The notes: generated from the letters alone by a model not told the origin. A DNA stretch of 64,000 nucleotides from Orobanche coerulescens (GCA_033398695.1 CM065802.1:76556096-76620095), one strand, 5' to 3'; positions 34,688 to 48,400 are shown, counted from the first letter of the stretch. Made by a program: numbers and translations.

Positions 34688-37103
34688 TTCTACACCACTT
34701 AAAATAAGTTTCGGCCTCGAAACTTGCAATCTGTCATAAAACAAACAAACATACCATTCAACCAAAATATCCCAAAACCATCACGACAACGATCAATCAT
34801 CATCATTACCGAATAACCAAAAGAGCATACTTACAAATACGCAGGTCAACGATCTCCTGAGACACTAGCAAGTGCCTTCACTGTAAAGCCTCAATACGCT
34901 TACAATCACATTCCATGAGTCTCAACATAAATATATCATCTTTGGATGAAATAATTGATCCGTGTCCAATCCTGTCTGCCTGATTACACAATCATGTCTA
35001 AATCCTGATACAAATCAATAATACACGATACATCTGTGAAACAACTGCCCAACACAATGGCAACGAATCCCGAAATATCGACACAAAATCTGAATGCCCA
35101 GATGATCACTAGCAATGATCAACCAATAAATTAACCGAGAATATCATCGACATGATAAACTCTAATACGACCATCCAAAGGTCAAAACACAATCGAGAAT
35201 ATCATCATCATGATAAACTCCAATATGACAAACGAACGATCAACGATAATCGAGAATACCTTCACACGGTAAGCTCCAACACGGTTAACACAGAACCACA
35301 GAAACAGATATACGAAAGAATAACATTCTCAAAATGACACAACAATCACATACAGTGTATCTCAATAAACATACCCGACTGGTGAGCATACCCCTCGGCG
35401 TACGAACAACCAATCGCAAATAGATGAACATATCAATTCATATAAGGAGTGGGAACGATCACTCATTGTCCAAAACAACCAGTATGGGGTCACCATCCCC
35501 AAATCTACACTTACAAAGAAATAATTCAAAAATCACTATGGTAAAATCGCGCTACTACCGTACCAATGGAATCACATAGTACATATGTCCCGGTTTCATA
35601 AAATCCAAAGTCCCAAAATCATATCCTGTACCCGAATCTACAACATGCAGCATATTTCTCTTATCTAATAAATCAACTGATCATCCCTGGATAACTAAAC
35701 TACCATGCTGAAATTCGAATCTCTCTTCCTCGTTCCATACTGATGTCTCATCCAGTTTGTGAGTCACACTCCTAAATTCACCATGATATGCACTATGCAC
35801 TAAATGCGTATGTATATCGATCATATCTTCAAGACCAGTTTGAAATCATATATACTTGTCACGAAGACAAATTTTCGAAAAGTTAAATTGGCTCGCTAAT
35901 GCCAAGCATTCGATAACAGTTTCCTTCGAATCCAAACGATTTCGAAGTTTAAAATGAAAAGTATGCAAATGTTCGACTACATCCATACTCCTGTAAACCA
36001 ATTCGGTTCGTCACCAATATCCACTGATATTACATCGGAAAACCACACGATCGAGTTCCAAAATCTCAGTATATAAACTCCGACCAAAAACTCTTTCTCC
36101 ACATATGACTCGCAACGCCAATCATTAACCCATATTGGGTCACCTCAATTATGCTATGACAAGACATTGAAACAAATCAACACAGCGAAAGACTTCCCGA
36201 GGAGTTTCGTTTGAACTAGTAAACTAAAACCGCAAAAGGCAGAAACGAAATTGATAGAGATTGATAAAGTGTTTTACAATTCTCGGGAGTTTTAGAAAAC
36301 AAAAAAGCTTTCTTTTGAAACATTATGGTCTCAGCCCGTATCTCGTTCCGCATTACAAGAAGTTTAAAAGTAGAAAACCTTTTTTCGGACCCCAAGTCCT
36401 GAGTTATAAACCATTTCAAAATCGATTGGGTCTCGGCCCAAAAATCATTTTCCGTAAAACATCCATAAAACATTCATTTTGAAAAGTATTATTTTCAAAT
36501 GCTCAAAAACAGTACGTATATCTCAAGATGAACTACCATGACTACATGTTCTCCTGAACAATCCACAATATTTCTCCCAATTGCACAGCTCCGTTCCAAA
36601 ACTTAATCGACATATTGATTTCCAAAATCATAACTTCTTAAGATCATCAATCCTGTCCCAACTCTGCCACCTCATACTGTAACGCATAACATCTTTATGA
36701 ATCTCAAAGCATATCAACTTAGAATGACAATAAATCTTAATGCAATTCAAAAATCCAAATACTTACAGATCGTGAAGCCGACGATTCCCCGTGATACTGG
36801 CACATGTCTCGACTCAAGAAAATATGCGACACAGATATTTTCAAAACACACCTTTTGCAAACTCAGTTCAACTCGAGAACATGACACATTTCTATCCGAA
36901 GAAACACGTTAATACCATTTGGAAAAGTTTGCAACAACTCCAGTACCGCACTGGTAAATCACATAATGCATAAGCCCGAGTGAACAACAAAAACTCAGAG
37001 CTCAAATACTTGTCACCTGACAACTCAAATTACATGATAAAAGCACGACCCAACTCGACCCAAATGCCTAGGTTTTCTCAACCTAAGCTCCGATACCATA
37101 TTC
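34688..37103 (-). other. Element C internal region, non-coding
   Basis: No reading frame longer than about 90 codons and no gag, protease or RT motif. It contains a tandem repeat of about 58 bp (35138-35290, roughly 2.5 units beginning CGAGAATATCATC). Only the primer site and polypurine tract are conserved. Confidence 0.8.
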
Positions 37104-40100
37104 TGTAACACCCCCAGATTTAACCGGAAATATTACAGCGCCGTGGGCCCCGAGATAGAACCCACAAGGCTGAAGGAAATTTTTGCAAACATTTACAAAT
37201 GCCCAAGAGGCCAACGATGGTACTATCTTTAAAAATTCACAAAGACTTATAAAATCCATTTATCAAAAACCGTCGTAAAAACTCATTTGAAATCGCAAGG
37301 CCAAACGGCCGACACTCAAAAGTTTAGAAAACGATTTCCAAAGTAATCTCAGTTACCAGATACCAAAAGAGCATTTCAAAATACTCACGCAGCGGAAAAA
37401 GACCAACCATAAAGATACTCTAGCAGTGGAATACAAGAACCAATCAAGAAACTCAATGCACAAAACATGTCCTAGCCAGTATCCTCCGGGAAGCTCATCT
37501 CTTCACGACCGCTACAAGCTCGGTACTCCAAGAACCTAATAAGAAATCCCACGACGGGGTCAGCCATAATATCCAACAATGATAACCGTCACATCACATT
37601 AATAATTACATACCAATGAGAATACAACATAACAATACGACCAACGTAATCTTACCGCCGTAACATTACTTACTCAAGTCATTCTCATCAGAATAACCGT
37701 TATCACATTTCACATCTCGTACTTGATTAACCAATAAACTCGAACCTAATATCTGTATTTTACCTCAGACAATACTCAAGATTCTCAAACTATCATCACC
37801 AACTCACGATACGGAAAAATACCATTTCTGACCAATACGATCCATCGAATAACATCATCAAATCCCAAGAAGATAACCGATTGTCCAACACAAGACGAAT
37901 ACCAAAGGAAATACGGAACATACCTCGAGATATGAAGTGCCACGACAATCATATCAGTCTAATCCGAGATCAGATCAATGCAATACGGACACGGTCCTAA
38001 CACAAGACCTACAAATGCATACTCATATGACCACATCAATATGCTCACAACAATAACAATGATGTATACTCAATGGAAATCCGACGATCCAGCGCCCTCA
38101 GCATAGATCCCCTTGATAATCCTATCAGATCATCATAAGGTGGATAACCAACAATACACATTTGAACAACAACACATGATAAAATCAATGATGCGAATTC
38201 ACAAGATTCCATCAACACAATACTGGTAATCCAATGATCCAGCGCCCTGAGCATAGATCCCCATGATGATCCCGTCGAACCAATGCATGGTGGAAAACTT
38301 GTACAACGATCCAGTGCCCTCAGCATAGATCCCCATGATGATCCCGTCGAACCAATGCATGGTGGACATCCGATCCAGCGCCCTCAGCATAGATCCTCAT
38401 GATCCCTTCGGATCATTTACAACATAACAATGCATTTATGCATACACATATGCAAATCAATATGTTCATCAACATGAACAACATATGAATCAAAACATGA
38501 ACGACACTATGAAGACACAACTGGGACGACCTCATGTTCAGCAACATGAATGACAACCTGCATGATCAACATCATTAACACTAAATCGAATCAAACTAAG
38601 ATACTTGTCCCGAGTCCTTCGGGAGCAATCTCGATGTCAAATCACCACCGACAAATATCCTCAATGCTCGGCGATCCAAATGTACAATGAACTATAGATA
38701 CTCATATCCTCGTCTTTATCGCAACATAACCTCGATACCCGAACATACCAAAAACCGAGATAAAGCGTATACATTATGGTTTACCTCCCAGAATCTAAAG
38801 AACGATATACGATCCAAATACCCAGAGTTCACAATAATAATCATCGCTATATGCATAATAAACGAAATGAAACTGAAACCATTCATTAAATATTATAACT
38901 GAGCAAGTAATAACTTGCCTCGATACCGATACCACGAAGCTGCTACCGAACACATTGCCTTTGTCTACGAGCTCCTCATCCCCGATCAAAAGCAACACAA
39001 CGGACATACTTGAACACGACCGCAACATCCGGTTATAATCACCGATCAATAATCTCAACCTATCGAAGTAATCAAATAACACATATCCGATAACAATCAA
39101 CAACTGACAAAAATAACCAATCGAACTCAACGGTTCAACAAAACATCTAATAAATGCAGTCAGAACAAACCAAATCAAACCATCACGAATTCATAATCAC
39201 AACACAAAAATACTGCACTGTCTGCCTACTTAGCGCACGTCAAACGCATAACGTAGCGTGCGCTAAGTTGCTCCCGTTAGCGTGCGCTAGCCAGTAAGCT
39301 TAGCGTGCGCTAATGCTGTACAGTGACATGCATTCCAAGCATCGACTAACATCTTGCGACTATGAATTCGAATGAAGGGAGACATAAATATCCATATCTC
39401 TTGAAGATAAACGACACCATAACTATCACAAGGATCATATCAATGTCCATATATCAATAACAACATCAACAATCAAACCTACTCGATAACAAGGATCATA
39501 TCATACTTAATCTGGAATTCAACCTAGTATCATGATTCGTCTCATCTAAATCGACCAATATAATTACCAAGATTCAGAAATCCATCTTAGATCGGGTTAA
39601 ATGAATCAACATCCTTATAGTATGAAGAATCTTAACTAACATCCGAAACTCTATTCAAAATTCCATTGAATCTCATATAACATCATCATCTGATTATCCA
39701 ACATGCTCCTCACATGTAATCATCCAAGAAAAACGAACCACCATCAAAGGGATACGAAAATTACCTGGATTGGATGAACCAAGAATAAGAACACTTGACT
39801 CCATTCCAAGAATCATGAATAACTTGAAGAACAAGGCTTGAATCCATGCTCTCCATCTTAATCTTGTTAAAGATCATCATCTCACCATGTTTGGGAACCT
39901 CAAGAACCTCCCAAAGCTCTCTCTATCGACTGAAGGAGAAAGAATGGACTAAATGCATCTCAAAACCCGTCTGTCCCCTTATATAAAAAACATTACTAGC
40001 ACGCGCTACTCTCATAAAATAGCGTGCGTTATTGCCCTAGCGTGCGCTAACTGACTTTGTTAGCGTGCGCTATCACAGTCCAGAGGCCACTGCCTCGCTT

Positions 40101-40955
40101 CGTAAACTAGCTTACGTACGTAATGCCTATGCATTAATGTACGTAAAACATCATGTCTAGCATACGAAAGTCCTTGCCCTTAGCGTGCGCTATCCGAAGT
40201 TGACTTACTACAGTATTCACCTACCACTCGTGTCCCCACATGCCAAAAGCATCTGTGATTTCCGGGATTCCTCTGACCGATCTGGAATTAGCGTGCGCTA
40301 ACCATACGGTTTAGTGTGCGCTAGCCCTACATGACAAACACCTGCTGACCTTATCTGGACACGCGTCACAAGTGACCGGGTCCACTCGCCGAAAGCCAAG
40401 ATTCCCTGTTGGACGATCTGATATTAGCGTACGCTAACCTTCCTTGGTAGCGTGCGCTAAATGCCGATAAACATCAACCCAAGCCTACCTGTCGGCCGCC
40501 TTCCGAACCTTTCCTAGAATGCCTTACGTATGTTAAAGATCCTCATTAGCGTACGTAATGCGAACCTATTAGCGTACACTAACTGCACCACGTAGCGTGC
40601 GCTACTCATACCTCGTAGGTGCGCTAAGCATATTTCATAGCATGCGCTAACGTGGCTATACTTAGACATTTCCAACTCTTCTCGTCCGTCTCGACATACT
40701 GGATACGTACACTCACATACTGAATACATATACTCAATCCAATAATATTCTCATATGATAGACCCAATGTCAAAATTGAAATGACCGGATACACGATATC
40801 CTCAATTGTAATTGTCTCCCAAATACGTCAATTGTACCAATACTTACATCTCAGTCCCTTATTTAATTTATCCATACTGTATAGATTCCACACTGTACAA
40901 TATAACTCGGATAAAATAATCTCAAACAACAGTAGTAGAAATTCCGGATATTACA
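37104..40955 (-). repeat. 5' LTR of element C (3852 bp)
   Basis: Nearly identical to 30835-34687; has the same minisatellite, TATA box (near 39980-39990) and palindrome arrays (39230-39315 and 40000-40635). Confidence 0.93.
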
Positions 40956-40960
40956 TCAGC

Positions 40961-41153
40961 CGAGTCTAGAAGTAAACTGCCCAGTACTGGACTCCTGGGT
41001 TAGCGTGCGCTACCGGCCACTCTGCATGCACTAAAACCGAACAGTAGCGTGCGCTAGCATAACACCCTAGTGTGCGGTTACTCACGAGCCACCAAAATAG
41101 AAAAACGCAACATCAAACAAAGTACCGGGAAAAGAAAAAATGTGGATATTACA
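40961..41153 (-). repeat. 5' LTR of element B, resumed end
   Basis: Continues the B LTR after element C (CGAGTCTAGAAG ... TGTGGATATTACA). A deletion of roughly 300 bp relative to the left LTR falls near 41090. Confidence 0.88.
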
Positions 41154-41158
41154 GCATG

Positions 41159-41992
41159 ATTGTGTGATCGCCTTGTTATATAAAGTTGAGTTTGTCGTTA
41201 TTTTCTTTTGTGTAAGGTTCGAGCTTTGCGAACGGTCTGTCGTAGGGGCCCCTTTGAGTTTGTTGAAATTGTTGAAGTGTTTAATTCTTGCCATCTTCCT
41301 AAGGCAAGTACTTTAATTATGTTTTATGTATTGATGTTATACATGTTGTCGTGCATATGTGTCGTTGTTGTATGTCTACCTCGTGTTGGTCTGACGGGAT
41401 CATCTTGGGATCTATGCTAGCATGCGCTGGATCATTGGACAGGTTTTTCCACCTTGTGTTGGTCTGGCGGGATCATCTTGGGATCTATGCAGTGAATGCT
41501 GGGTCATCGGAATTATCATGTGTATGTCGTATCATGTCGTGATTTATCATGTTGTGTATGGTGAGTCTTCTCGTGGTAGAGACTCATTGTTATTATCATT
41601 GTTGATGATGTTGTCATTATTCTTCGTGAGATGTTGAATAATTTGTTGTTGTATAATTATCATACTTGTACTAGCATCGTTGTGCTAACCCCTTCGGGGG
41701 TGGATATTTGTTGTATGTTCAGGATACATGATGGTGCAGAGTGATGTTACGACCGGGATGATTTGTCATATTGTGTTTTCATTTTAATAAGTATTAGAGT
41801 ACACTGTCGTTTTGTTTATCTTTTGAGGTTTACTATCAGGTGTTGGCCGATTTGTATTTTTCAGACTTGCGATGTAATAGTGAACTTTACGTTTGGTATT
41901 TAATAATGTCGTTTTCAAATTCTTAGCCTAGTAAATCCTTATATCAAGGATTTACGGCGCTGTAATAATCCTGAATATCTCGGGGTGTTACA
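41159..41992 (+). repeat. Element A LTR, 3' part
   Basis: Resumes A after B. Contains a two-unit repeat (GGGATCATCTTGGGATCTAT at about 41397 and 41468), the hairpin module (41665-41700), an acceptor-like TTCAG|G at 41722 and the LTR end CGGGGTGTTACA. Primer site TGGTATCGGAGC follows at 41998-42009. Confidence 0.88.
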
Positions 41993-41997
41993 GAATA

Positions 41998-42009
41998 TGG
42001 TATCGGAGC
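41998..42009 (+). other. Primer-binding site of element A
   Basis: TGGTATCGGAGC, initiator-Met tRNA type, five bases after the LTR. The leader then runs to 42229 without a gene. Confidence 0.88.
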
Positions 42010-42229
42010 AAGATTATGGATATCTTGGCCGTTGGGTTAAATTAGGGTTCAAATGTGTCTTTTTAGAGTTAACCGGCCGTGAATAACATCACTGTACTGC
42101 CTACATCTTCATGTGAGCAGTGGTTGTAAGTTTCCTAAAATCTGTCTTGTCCTTTACATGTTGTACCTTCTTATAATTGAATGTAAGGACATTATTATTT
42201 CCTGTATATTGAGTATTTATACTTACAGT

Positions 42230-43172
42230 ATGTTGAGAGGAGGACGTGGTCGCAGTCGTGGATGCAGACGTGGTCGCGGTCGTGGACGCGGACGCCGACG
42301 TAGAAATGATGAGAGGGAAGCTTCACCCTCTGTTCCTGATTCACTGTCAAATCAGGCTAACTACAGTTCTGATGAACAACAAGAATCCGTCAACAATGAA
42401 CGAGAGCAAACTGTGGAAACGAATGCCGAACCTGCTATTCCCAACATCCTTCGTCAAGTGGTCAATCAAATTATCCAATTCGCTCAAGTTGTGGACAAAA
42501 TGCAAGTGGCGGTAGGATTGTAGTCGGGAGAGAGACAGCAAGGCGTCCCAGACTTAGGAAATTGAGGAGATAGATGGCTATAGGAGGTGGCGAAGATGCA
42601 CCCGCCAAAGTTCGATGGTTTTTATAATACACCGACATGGGATCACTGTCTGAGAGATCTAGAGAAAGTATTTGCAGGGATTAACTGCCCGGATGACCGG
42701 AGAGCCCCCATTGCCCAGTATTTCCTAACGGGAGAAGCATCCGAGTGGTGGTAAGCCATCCGAACTATCGATCATGATGCTGATTGGGGAGAGTTAAAAC
42801 TTATGATGGAAGCTCAGTACTGCCCTCGTCCGGTGAGAGAAGCCAAAGTTCGAGAATTTTTCTCTGCGCAGCCTTCGGATGTGCCGGTGGTCCAGGCGAT
42901 TAAGACATTTAATCAACAGCTGGCGTTTGTTCGACACCTGGTTAGAACCAATGCAGAAGTGATGATTCACTTTGATATGAGAATGAAGCCGGAGATACAG
43001 AGGTACATGTCAGGTTTTAAATGCACCACTCTCCGCCAGTATCAAGACAAAGCTCTGGCGCATAAAATTAAAGAAGCAGCTGTAGAAAAGTTCTCTGAGT
43101 CCAAGAAGCAGAAAGTCTCTGGTGTTTTCACAGAGCACAAAAGTAACGGGCCCCGCAAAGCCCAGTCATCCT
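42230..43172 (+). pseudogene. Element A gag, first part
   Basis: Starts at Met 42230 with an extreme Arg/Gly-rich N-terminus (MLRGGRGRSRGCRRGRGRGR). After a frameshift near 42520-42595 it continues with MHPPKFDGFY, INCPDDRRAPIAQYFLTGEA, an in-frame stop after EWW, then MMEAQYCPRPVREAKVREFF to KSNGPRKAQSSL. This is the gypsy gag core. Element D interrupts it at 43173 (TSD ATCCT). Confidence 0.85.
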
Positions 43173-43875
43173 TGTAACACCCCCAATCCACTCAGGGATA
43201 TTACACGTCGTAGACCCTCTCCTCGAGGATCTACCAGGCTGGTAACAACATTTAACATCTCGACAATGCCTTCAAGGCTAAAATGACTCAGTAGACCGAT
43301 TTGGTCTTTCAATAAAATATACAACTCGATTACAAACACATACCCACGCAGGGGTCAAAATACAATAAACTCCCCTACAACGGGGAAAAGATACTGCAGC
43401 GGAAAAGAAAATACAACTAGACCAATACGACATCAACGGATCCTCGTGTGATTAGTATCGTTCATCTTTCATCATCCTTCGTACCGACCATGTGTTATGC
43501 TCCAAAGCCTGAATGCAAAAATAGACATCCACCCCCCGAATACTCGGGGGTTAGCAAAACTCCACTGTTTTGCTAGTGCAAGTATAAAATACGAAAACGA
43601 GCCATACATATCATACTCCACGAAACATGTTAATCATAAACATACTTCCCGAGGTGATTCACTTAATCAAACGATTAAATCGAAAGATAGGGTAAACCCG
43701 ATAAACATCTTGTGAAAAACATTTTACGACCTCGGGAGTTTTGAATACATTGGGATTTAAAATCTTGTGCCTTTCGAAAACATTTAGGACACACCAAAAG
43801 TCATTTTCCCAAAACATAAATTCGATAACAACAAGTGGGGTCCACGACCCGATCATACCATAACAACCTATTTCC

Positions 43876-44185
43876 ACAGTTATTCGCGTCCGTGCTAGCA
43901 AGCCATGGACCTCGGATGCTCCCGTAGAACAAACCCGAGTGAATAACCCACAGGAAACTATATCAAATCACATGTCACCGTAACCATGATCACGTGACTA
44001 AAAGCACATATACTTACATAATCAAACCACAACCATAAGTTATCCGGCATCGTCTAACAAGCCACGAACCTCGGAGTCCCCGCAAGACATACCCGATGAT
44101 AACCCCACAAGTTATCTCGGCATCGGGCTAGCAAGCCCCGAACCTCGGAGTCCGCAAGACATACCCGTATTGGATAACCCTACGG
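43876..44185. repeat. Minisatellite in D LTR 1, about 3 units
   Basis: Units share GCTAGCAAGCC, CGAACCTCGGAGTCC and ACATACCCG-type blocks at about 43876-43950, 44038-44112 and 44113-44185. The same array occurs in LTR 2 (about 49445-49760) and LTR 3 (about 55025-55340). Confidence 0.82.
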
Positions 44186-45352
44186 TTTCGCCCGACCCAT
44201 ACTAGCAAGTATGGATCCTGAGATTCAACAATCCTACCCGGAGGCACATCACATACAACAAGCACACAACAATAACCGATTATCAAGACAAGCAACACTA
44301 AGCATCACAACCTCCTTTCAAAGGAGTAACGACTAACATCACATCATGTCGAATACCCACCGAACAAATATACAATTCAATGCACAATCCTCGGCAAACA
44401 ATTATGGTCAATGCGATCATAACGTCTCTCAACGTACGAAACTAACACACATATTCCGAGAACATATCCATTCACGAAGTATACGAATTATCGTTGAAAG
44501 ACAATATTTATCGAGAACATACCGATCCTTTTTAACGTTCATTAAACATTGGATTTCGCATAAAATCATTTATCAATAATTATGCCTAAGAAATATGAAA
44601 TGTATGGGCAAGATACTTGCCTCGAATGACCACAACGCGGAGAATCGGCCGAAGTAGGTTGGCACGAACCGACTATGAACTCGCCGACTCCACCGAACGA
44701 CAATCCACAACAATGAACTACGAACGAAAACAATAACAATGAAAATGAATTCCAAAGTACGACCCAAAGCCGCTGAATTCAAAGAACAAATGACGAAGGT
44801 TCAAGGATTTCCCCCAAAAGGGCCAAGAACACGATTCGTCCCGTCAAAACCCGAAAACGGAATTCCAAGTTGAAATATGGATATACAATCCATAGAATAT
44901 GTTTAACAACATCATTTAACCATAATCGATCCATCGAAAATGGATGAAAAACGAGATCGAGGACAAATTCCCCAAAAAGTCAATTCGAAGGAAATCAAGA
45001 AATATACTTCGATTCGACGAAGAACAATGGATTAAATGATGTTAAACACAAGAATACTACCAAGATTAATCATACCCATCATGAATTAATCAAAAACACG
45101 GAACGAATCGGACAAAAATGCGAAAACCCCCAAAATTCACGAAATTAGGGTTCTAAGGAAGATTACCTTGATTCGCTGGATCAAAGGATGATAACGGATG
45201 ATTTATTGATGTTATGAACTCAAGAACTTCGTGGATTTGTTCTTCAATAACATGCCTCCTTGATCTCAAAACCTCTGTCCGTGGAAAGAAAAGATTGAAA
45301 TGAAAAAATGGATTGAAACACGGCTTCTCGGTCAATTATATAGGCAGACCGC

Positions 45353-45625
45353 CCTAGCGTGCGCCAGCGTGCCGGCAGCGTGCGCTAGCGGGCCAACCAT
45401 GGTCGATCCGAGGCTCTGGGTGATCCCTCGCCAGTAGCGCGCGCTAGATGCGGCGGCGTGCGCTACGTCTGCCCGGTTAGCGCGCAAAGAACCGGCCGTG
45501 GCGTGCGCTCTGGCCAACTCTCTCGAGTCGAGAACCACCGGGGCCTCCTTTGCCCGGCCCGAGTAGCGTCGGCCTGGTGCCGCATAGCGTGCGCTTCGAT
45601 GCCGGTTAGCGCGCGACCTCCGGCG
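45353..45625. repeat. Palindrome array in D LTR 1 U3
   Basis: TAGCGTGCGC, TAGCGCGCGCTA, GGCGTGCGCTA and TTAGCGCGC motifs, more GC-rich and more decayed than in B and C. Counterparts at about 50925-51210 and 56505-56790. Confidence 0.85.
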
Positions 45626-46660
45626 ATGGCGTCGCTATGCCGGTCCTGCCGCCGTCCGGCCAGAGCCCAAGAACCGTGTCGGTTCCTCCATAACCGTCCG
45701 GCCGGCGCCCTGCCGTGGCTTTGACGACTCGATTTCGAAAATGCAGGAACGAACACGGCGAAAAGTTCGCGGACGACATCAATGACCCGAAATGAAAACA
45801 TAATGCAATAATTAATCATACGCGACCAAGAAACGGGTCGAGACAACAATTACAGATACGGATACGTAACTTTCAAGAAATTACAAAATGGCCCAAAAGC
45901 GCGGAAATCACGATACGTGATCGAATAACCAAACCAAAGTTCACAACACGTCTAACAAAGTTAAACGGACTTACAGAAACTCAAAGCAGCCGGTTTGAGC
46001 GAGATTCGCAGAATCGAACTCAAGTGCGGAAAAGTCGCTAAAAGCACGGAACTCAACAAAAGCGACACCAAACGATCTCGGATGTCAAATAGTGTAGAAT
46101 TAGCGATTCTCTGAATAATGTTTCAGTCATGAGCGAGTCATCAAACGGACTTCCATGAAAAAAGAAATTACCGGAAATCGAAAATTGCGGATATTACATT
46201 CTACCCTCCTTAAAAGAAGTTTCGTCCGAAACTTAAAACAAGTAGGAGAAGAAATATCTGCCAGAAAACTCAACGAGATACGCAAGAAACATGTAACTAA
46301 CGCCCGGGCGAAACGTTACACCAACGCAACGGAATACACGGTGTGAAAACACGCTCCACGACGACCAACACATCGTCGCCGTTTGGGATATAATACAACC
46401 AACAAGTGACAAGCTCGAAATGTCAACGAACATAAATGAGTCGACGGAGTCGAAAATACGAAGTTCAAAATCCAATCCACTTCCAATAGAAGTTAATTTC
46501 CAAATTCAAACAACAAGGTAAGGAAATAACATAACATACAACTAATAGACCACGCTCCTCGGGGACTCCTCGGAGCCGGTCCCGATATTAGTGCTCAAGT
46601 CCGTGCCTCGGAAGGTTTGGCAACTAACTCTCAAAAATGAACACGGAGTCACTCAAGCCC

Positions 46661-47585
46661 TCACATGAAACACGTTACTAGCGGAGAAGGACAATGTGCA
46701 CGGACATGCCCCGCCACATTGCAGTTAAAACACATCCTGGCTTTACCAGGAGTCAAAGCAGACGACTTGGAACTCTTAGTCCCACGTAACAAGCGACAGA
46801 GCTTCACAACAGAAAGACTACGACATTGCGAACTAGAACCACCAGCTCCTGCACTGTCCACAAGGTCATCGGACTTCCTCTGCTTCTTCGACTCGGGCAC
46901 ACCCTCCGATGATAAAGAAGCTAGTTCACGGGCCAAGACTCGATCTTGGTAGTCCCTCAACGAAGTGCAAGTGAGTCCTGACATATACGCGCGAATCTCC
47001 GGCTTCATTAAATGCATCAAAATGAAAGATCCTCTCTTCCTCGGTTCTCACCCGATCTCGTACATAATCGAGTTGTTTGCTATAGTCGATTATAGCCTGA
47101 GACATCAAATATCTTGCGGTTACGCAAATAAAATTCGTGAATCCTCTGTTCTCTAATCGGTTTCGGGCGTAACTCGGCTTCCATCAATGCCTGGAACTCC
47201 GCCCACATGACATCACGGTCACGAGGCTTAACAGCCTTCCCACCAATTAGCGGCATCTTTATCAAGAAGGTACTGCGCATAGGTACCTTCCGCTCTTCGT
47301 GACAATCGATACCTCGAATATCTTTCCCAACCGGAAAAGCCAACCATCCTGCCTCAACGCATCCGCAACCTTTGGCGAATCGAGGAGGGTTCATACTAAT
47401 CACCTCCGGCCACCGATTTGCGCCGGTGTTAGGGTCACCTCTGTGTATTTGCTGCTGAGTCAATCGAGTCATACAGGTAGCTACTGCCGCAAAATAGTAG
47501 CAACACCAATACCAATACCATCACCGGCAGCGTGATCCCGATCACGCATCCGGTCGCCACGACCACAACCTCTGCCCCTCGGCAT
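46661..47585 (-). pseudogene. Element D gag, internal copy 1, frameshifted
   Basis: The probable start is at 47585 (MPRGRGCGRG). The zinc knuckle CFNCNVAGHVRAHC and preceding PESKKQRKSDDLVDSAGAGG are readable at 46661-47020. Upstream parts are scattered over frames by 1-2-base indels relative to copy 2. Confidence 0.85.
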
Positions 47586-48129
47586 ACTGAATAAGAAACC
47601 ACTCAGCACAACAGGAAATCATAACATGCAACACTTACAACGATTACCATCGTAAAGCAACACACATACAAACACCCCAGCAATGACGGTATCGTTCGGC
47701 AACCTCAGCGGTCAGAAAGATATCCAGCATACAGTTACTAAACATCACGAAACAACCACCTTTTGAAAGAAAAATTTTGGGAACACTAGTTGATCTTGAG
47801 TATCACTTTACAAAAAGTTGGACAGACATCATTGTCGAGACTTTGGAGAACCATTTCGCATTTGATAAAAATGAGGACACTTTCTCTTAGTGAAAACTTT
47901 CAGAATATTCGACCCTCGGGTCTAAATAAAAGTGTTTCTAAAACATTGAAAATATCTCAAAACATTTTGGTCCTCGAGGTAGAAGGATTTGGAAACATAT
48001 TGTGGCACCTTGGATGTACCACGAGAAAATAATTCATTTTAAAAGTACGTCTCGAAATTTATTTTCTAAGATACTCAAGGTTTTCAAAGATAATTCAATG
48101 GGCTAGAATACCCAAAAATTTCAGGTAAT

Positions 48130-48400
48130 TACACGAAACTCTATAGCGCCGTGGATCACGCGTCGAAACCCACCAGGCTAAAAACCATTTACAAAAACGC
48201 CAAGAAGGCCGATGACGGCAATGTTTCAAAAATTTACAAAAGCCATTTACCACACGTTAAATACCGTCATAAGAATTTCGCTAAAATGATCAAGACCATA
48301 ACATCAAAACTCGGTTAATGGAATCGATTTTCGAAATAAAACTCAGTCGGTAAAATACTGAAAACCATTACAAAGGAACTCACGCAGCGGATAAAAGAAA
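48130..48400 (-). other. Element-C-like LTR end inside D internal copy 1
   Basis: GCGCCGTGGATCACG, CCCACCAGGCTAAAAACC, then GCCAAGAAGGCCGATGACGG and CTCACGCAGCGG follow the same order as the first 300 bp of element C's LTR (30870-31135). The counterpart in copy 2 is 53720-53975. It looks like part of an older LTR kept within the leader. Confidence 0.55.

Larger units (their letters stand above)
30835..40955 (-). mobile_element. Element C: non-coding large LTR element (LARD)
   Basis: Two LTRs of 3853 bp (30835-34687) and 3852 bp (37104-40955) enclose only 2416 bp. There is a perfect 5-bp TSD, TCAGC, at 30830-30834 and 40956-40960. Primer site TGGTATCGGAGC (plus 37087-37098) and the tract AAGTGGTGTAGAA (minus, at 34688) are present. 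The internal region has no gag or pol similarity on either strand, so it must have been mobilised by proteins of another element. The LTRs look only a few percent different over the parts I compared, so it is the youngest insertion in this branch. LTR termini match those of B. Confidence 0.93.
22357..41153 (-). mobile_element. Gypsy element B (Tekay-like chromovirus), nested in A
   Basis: A minus-strand Ty3/gypsy element, about 8.7 kb once C is removed. The 3' LTR is 22357-24439 (2083 bp). The internal region is 24440-29356, with a polypurine tract next to 24440 (AGAGGGGTAGAA on the minus strand) and primer site TGGTATCAGAGC at 29340-29351. The 5' LTR is 29357-30834 plus 40961-41153 and is shorter than its partner through internal deletions. 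TSD is ACATG (22352-22356) versus GCATG (41154-41158). All gag-pol domains are recognisable, but several stops and frameshifts disable it. The chromodomain-like C-terminus of integrase supports a chromovirus. Confidence 0.92.
43173..46198 (-). repeat. Element D LTR 1 (3026 bp)
   Basis: TGTAACACCCCCAATCCACTC at the left and GGATATTACA at the right. Minisatellite 43876-44185, TATA (minus CTATATAATT, plus 45334-45343), palindromes 45353-45625. Confidence 0.92.

Noticed and set aside
36216..36473. 85-codon minus ORF in element C as residual gag
   Set aside because: There is no CCHC, no gag core motif and no similarity to the gags of A, B or D.
45332..45849. Ala/Arg-rich ORFs over the D LTR palindromes (also 51175-51420 and 56550-56925)
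   Set aside because: They are produced by GC-rich U3 repeats, differ in frame among the three LTR copies and have no family similarity.
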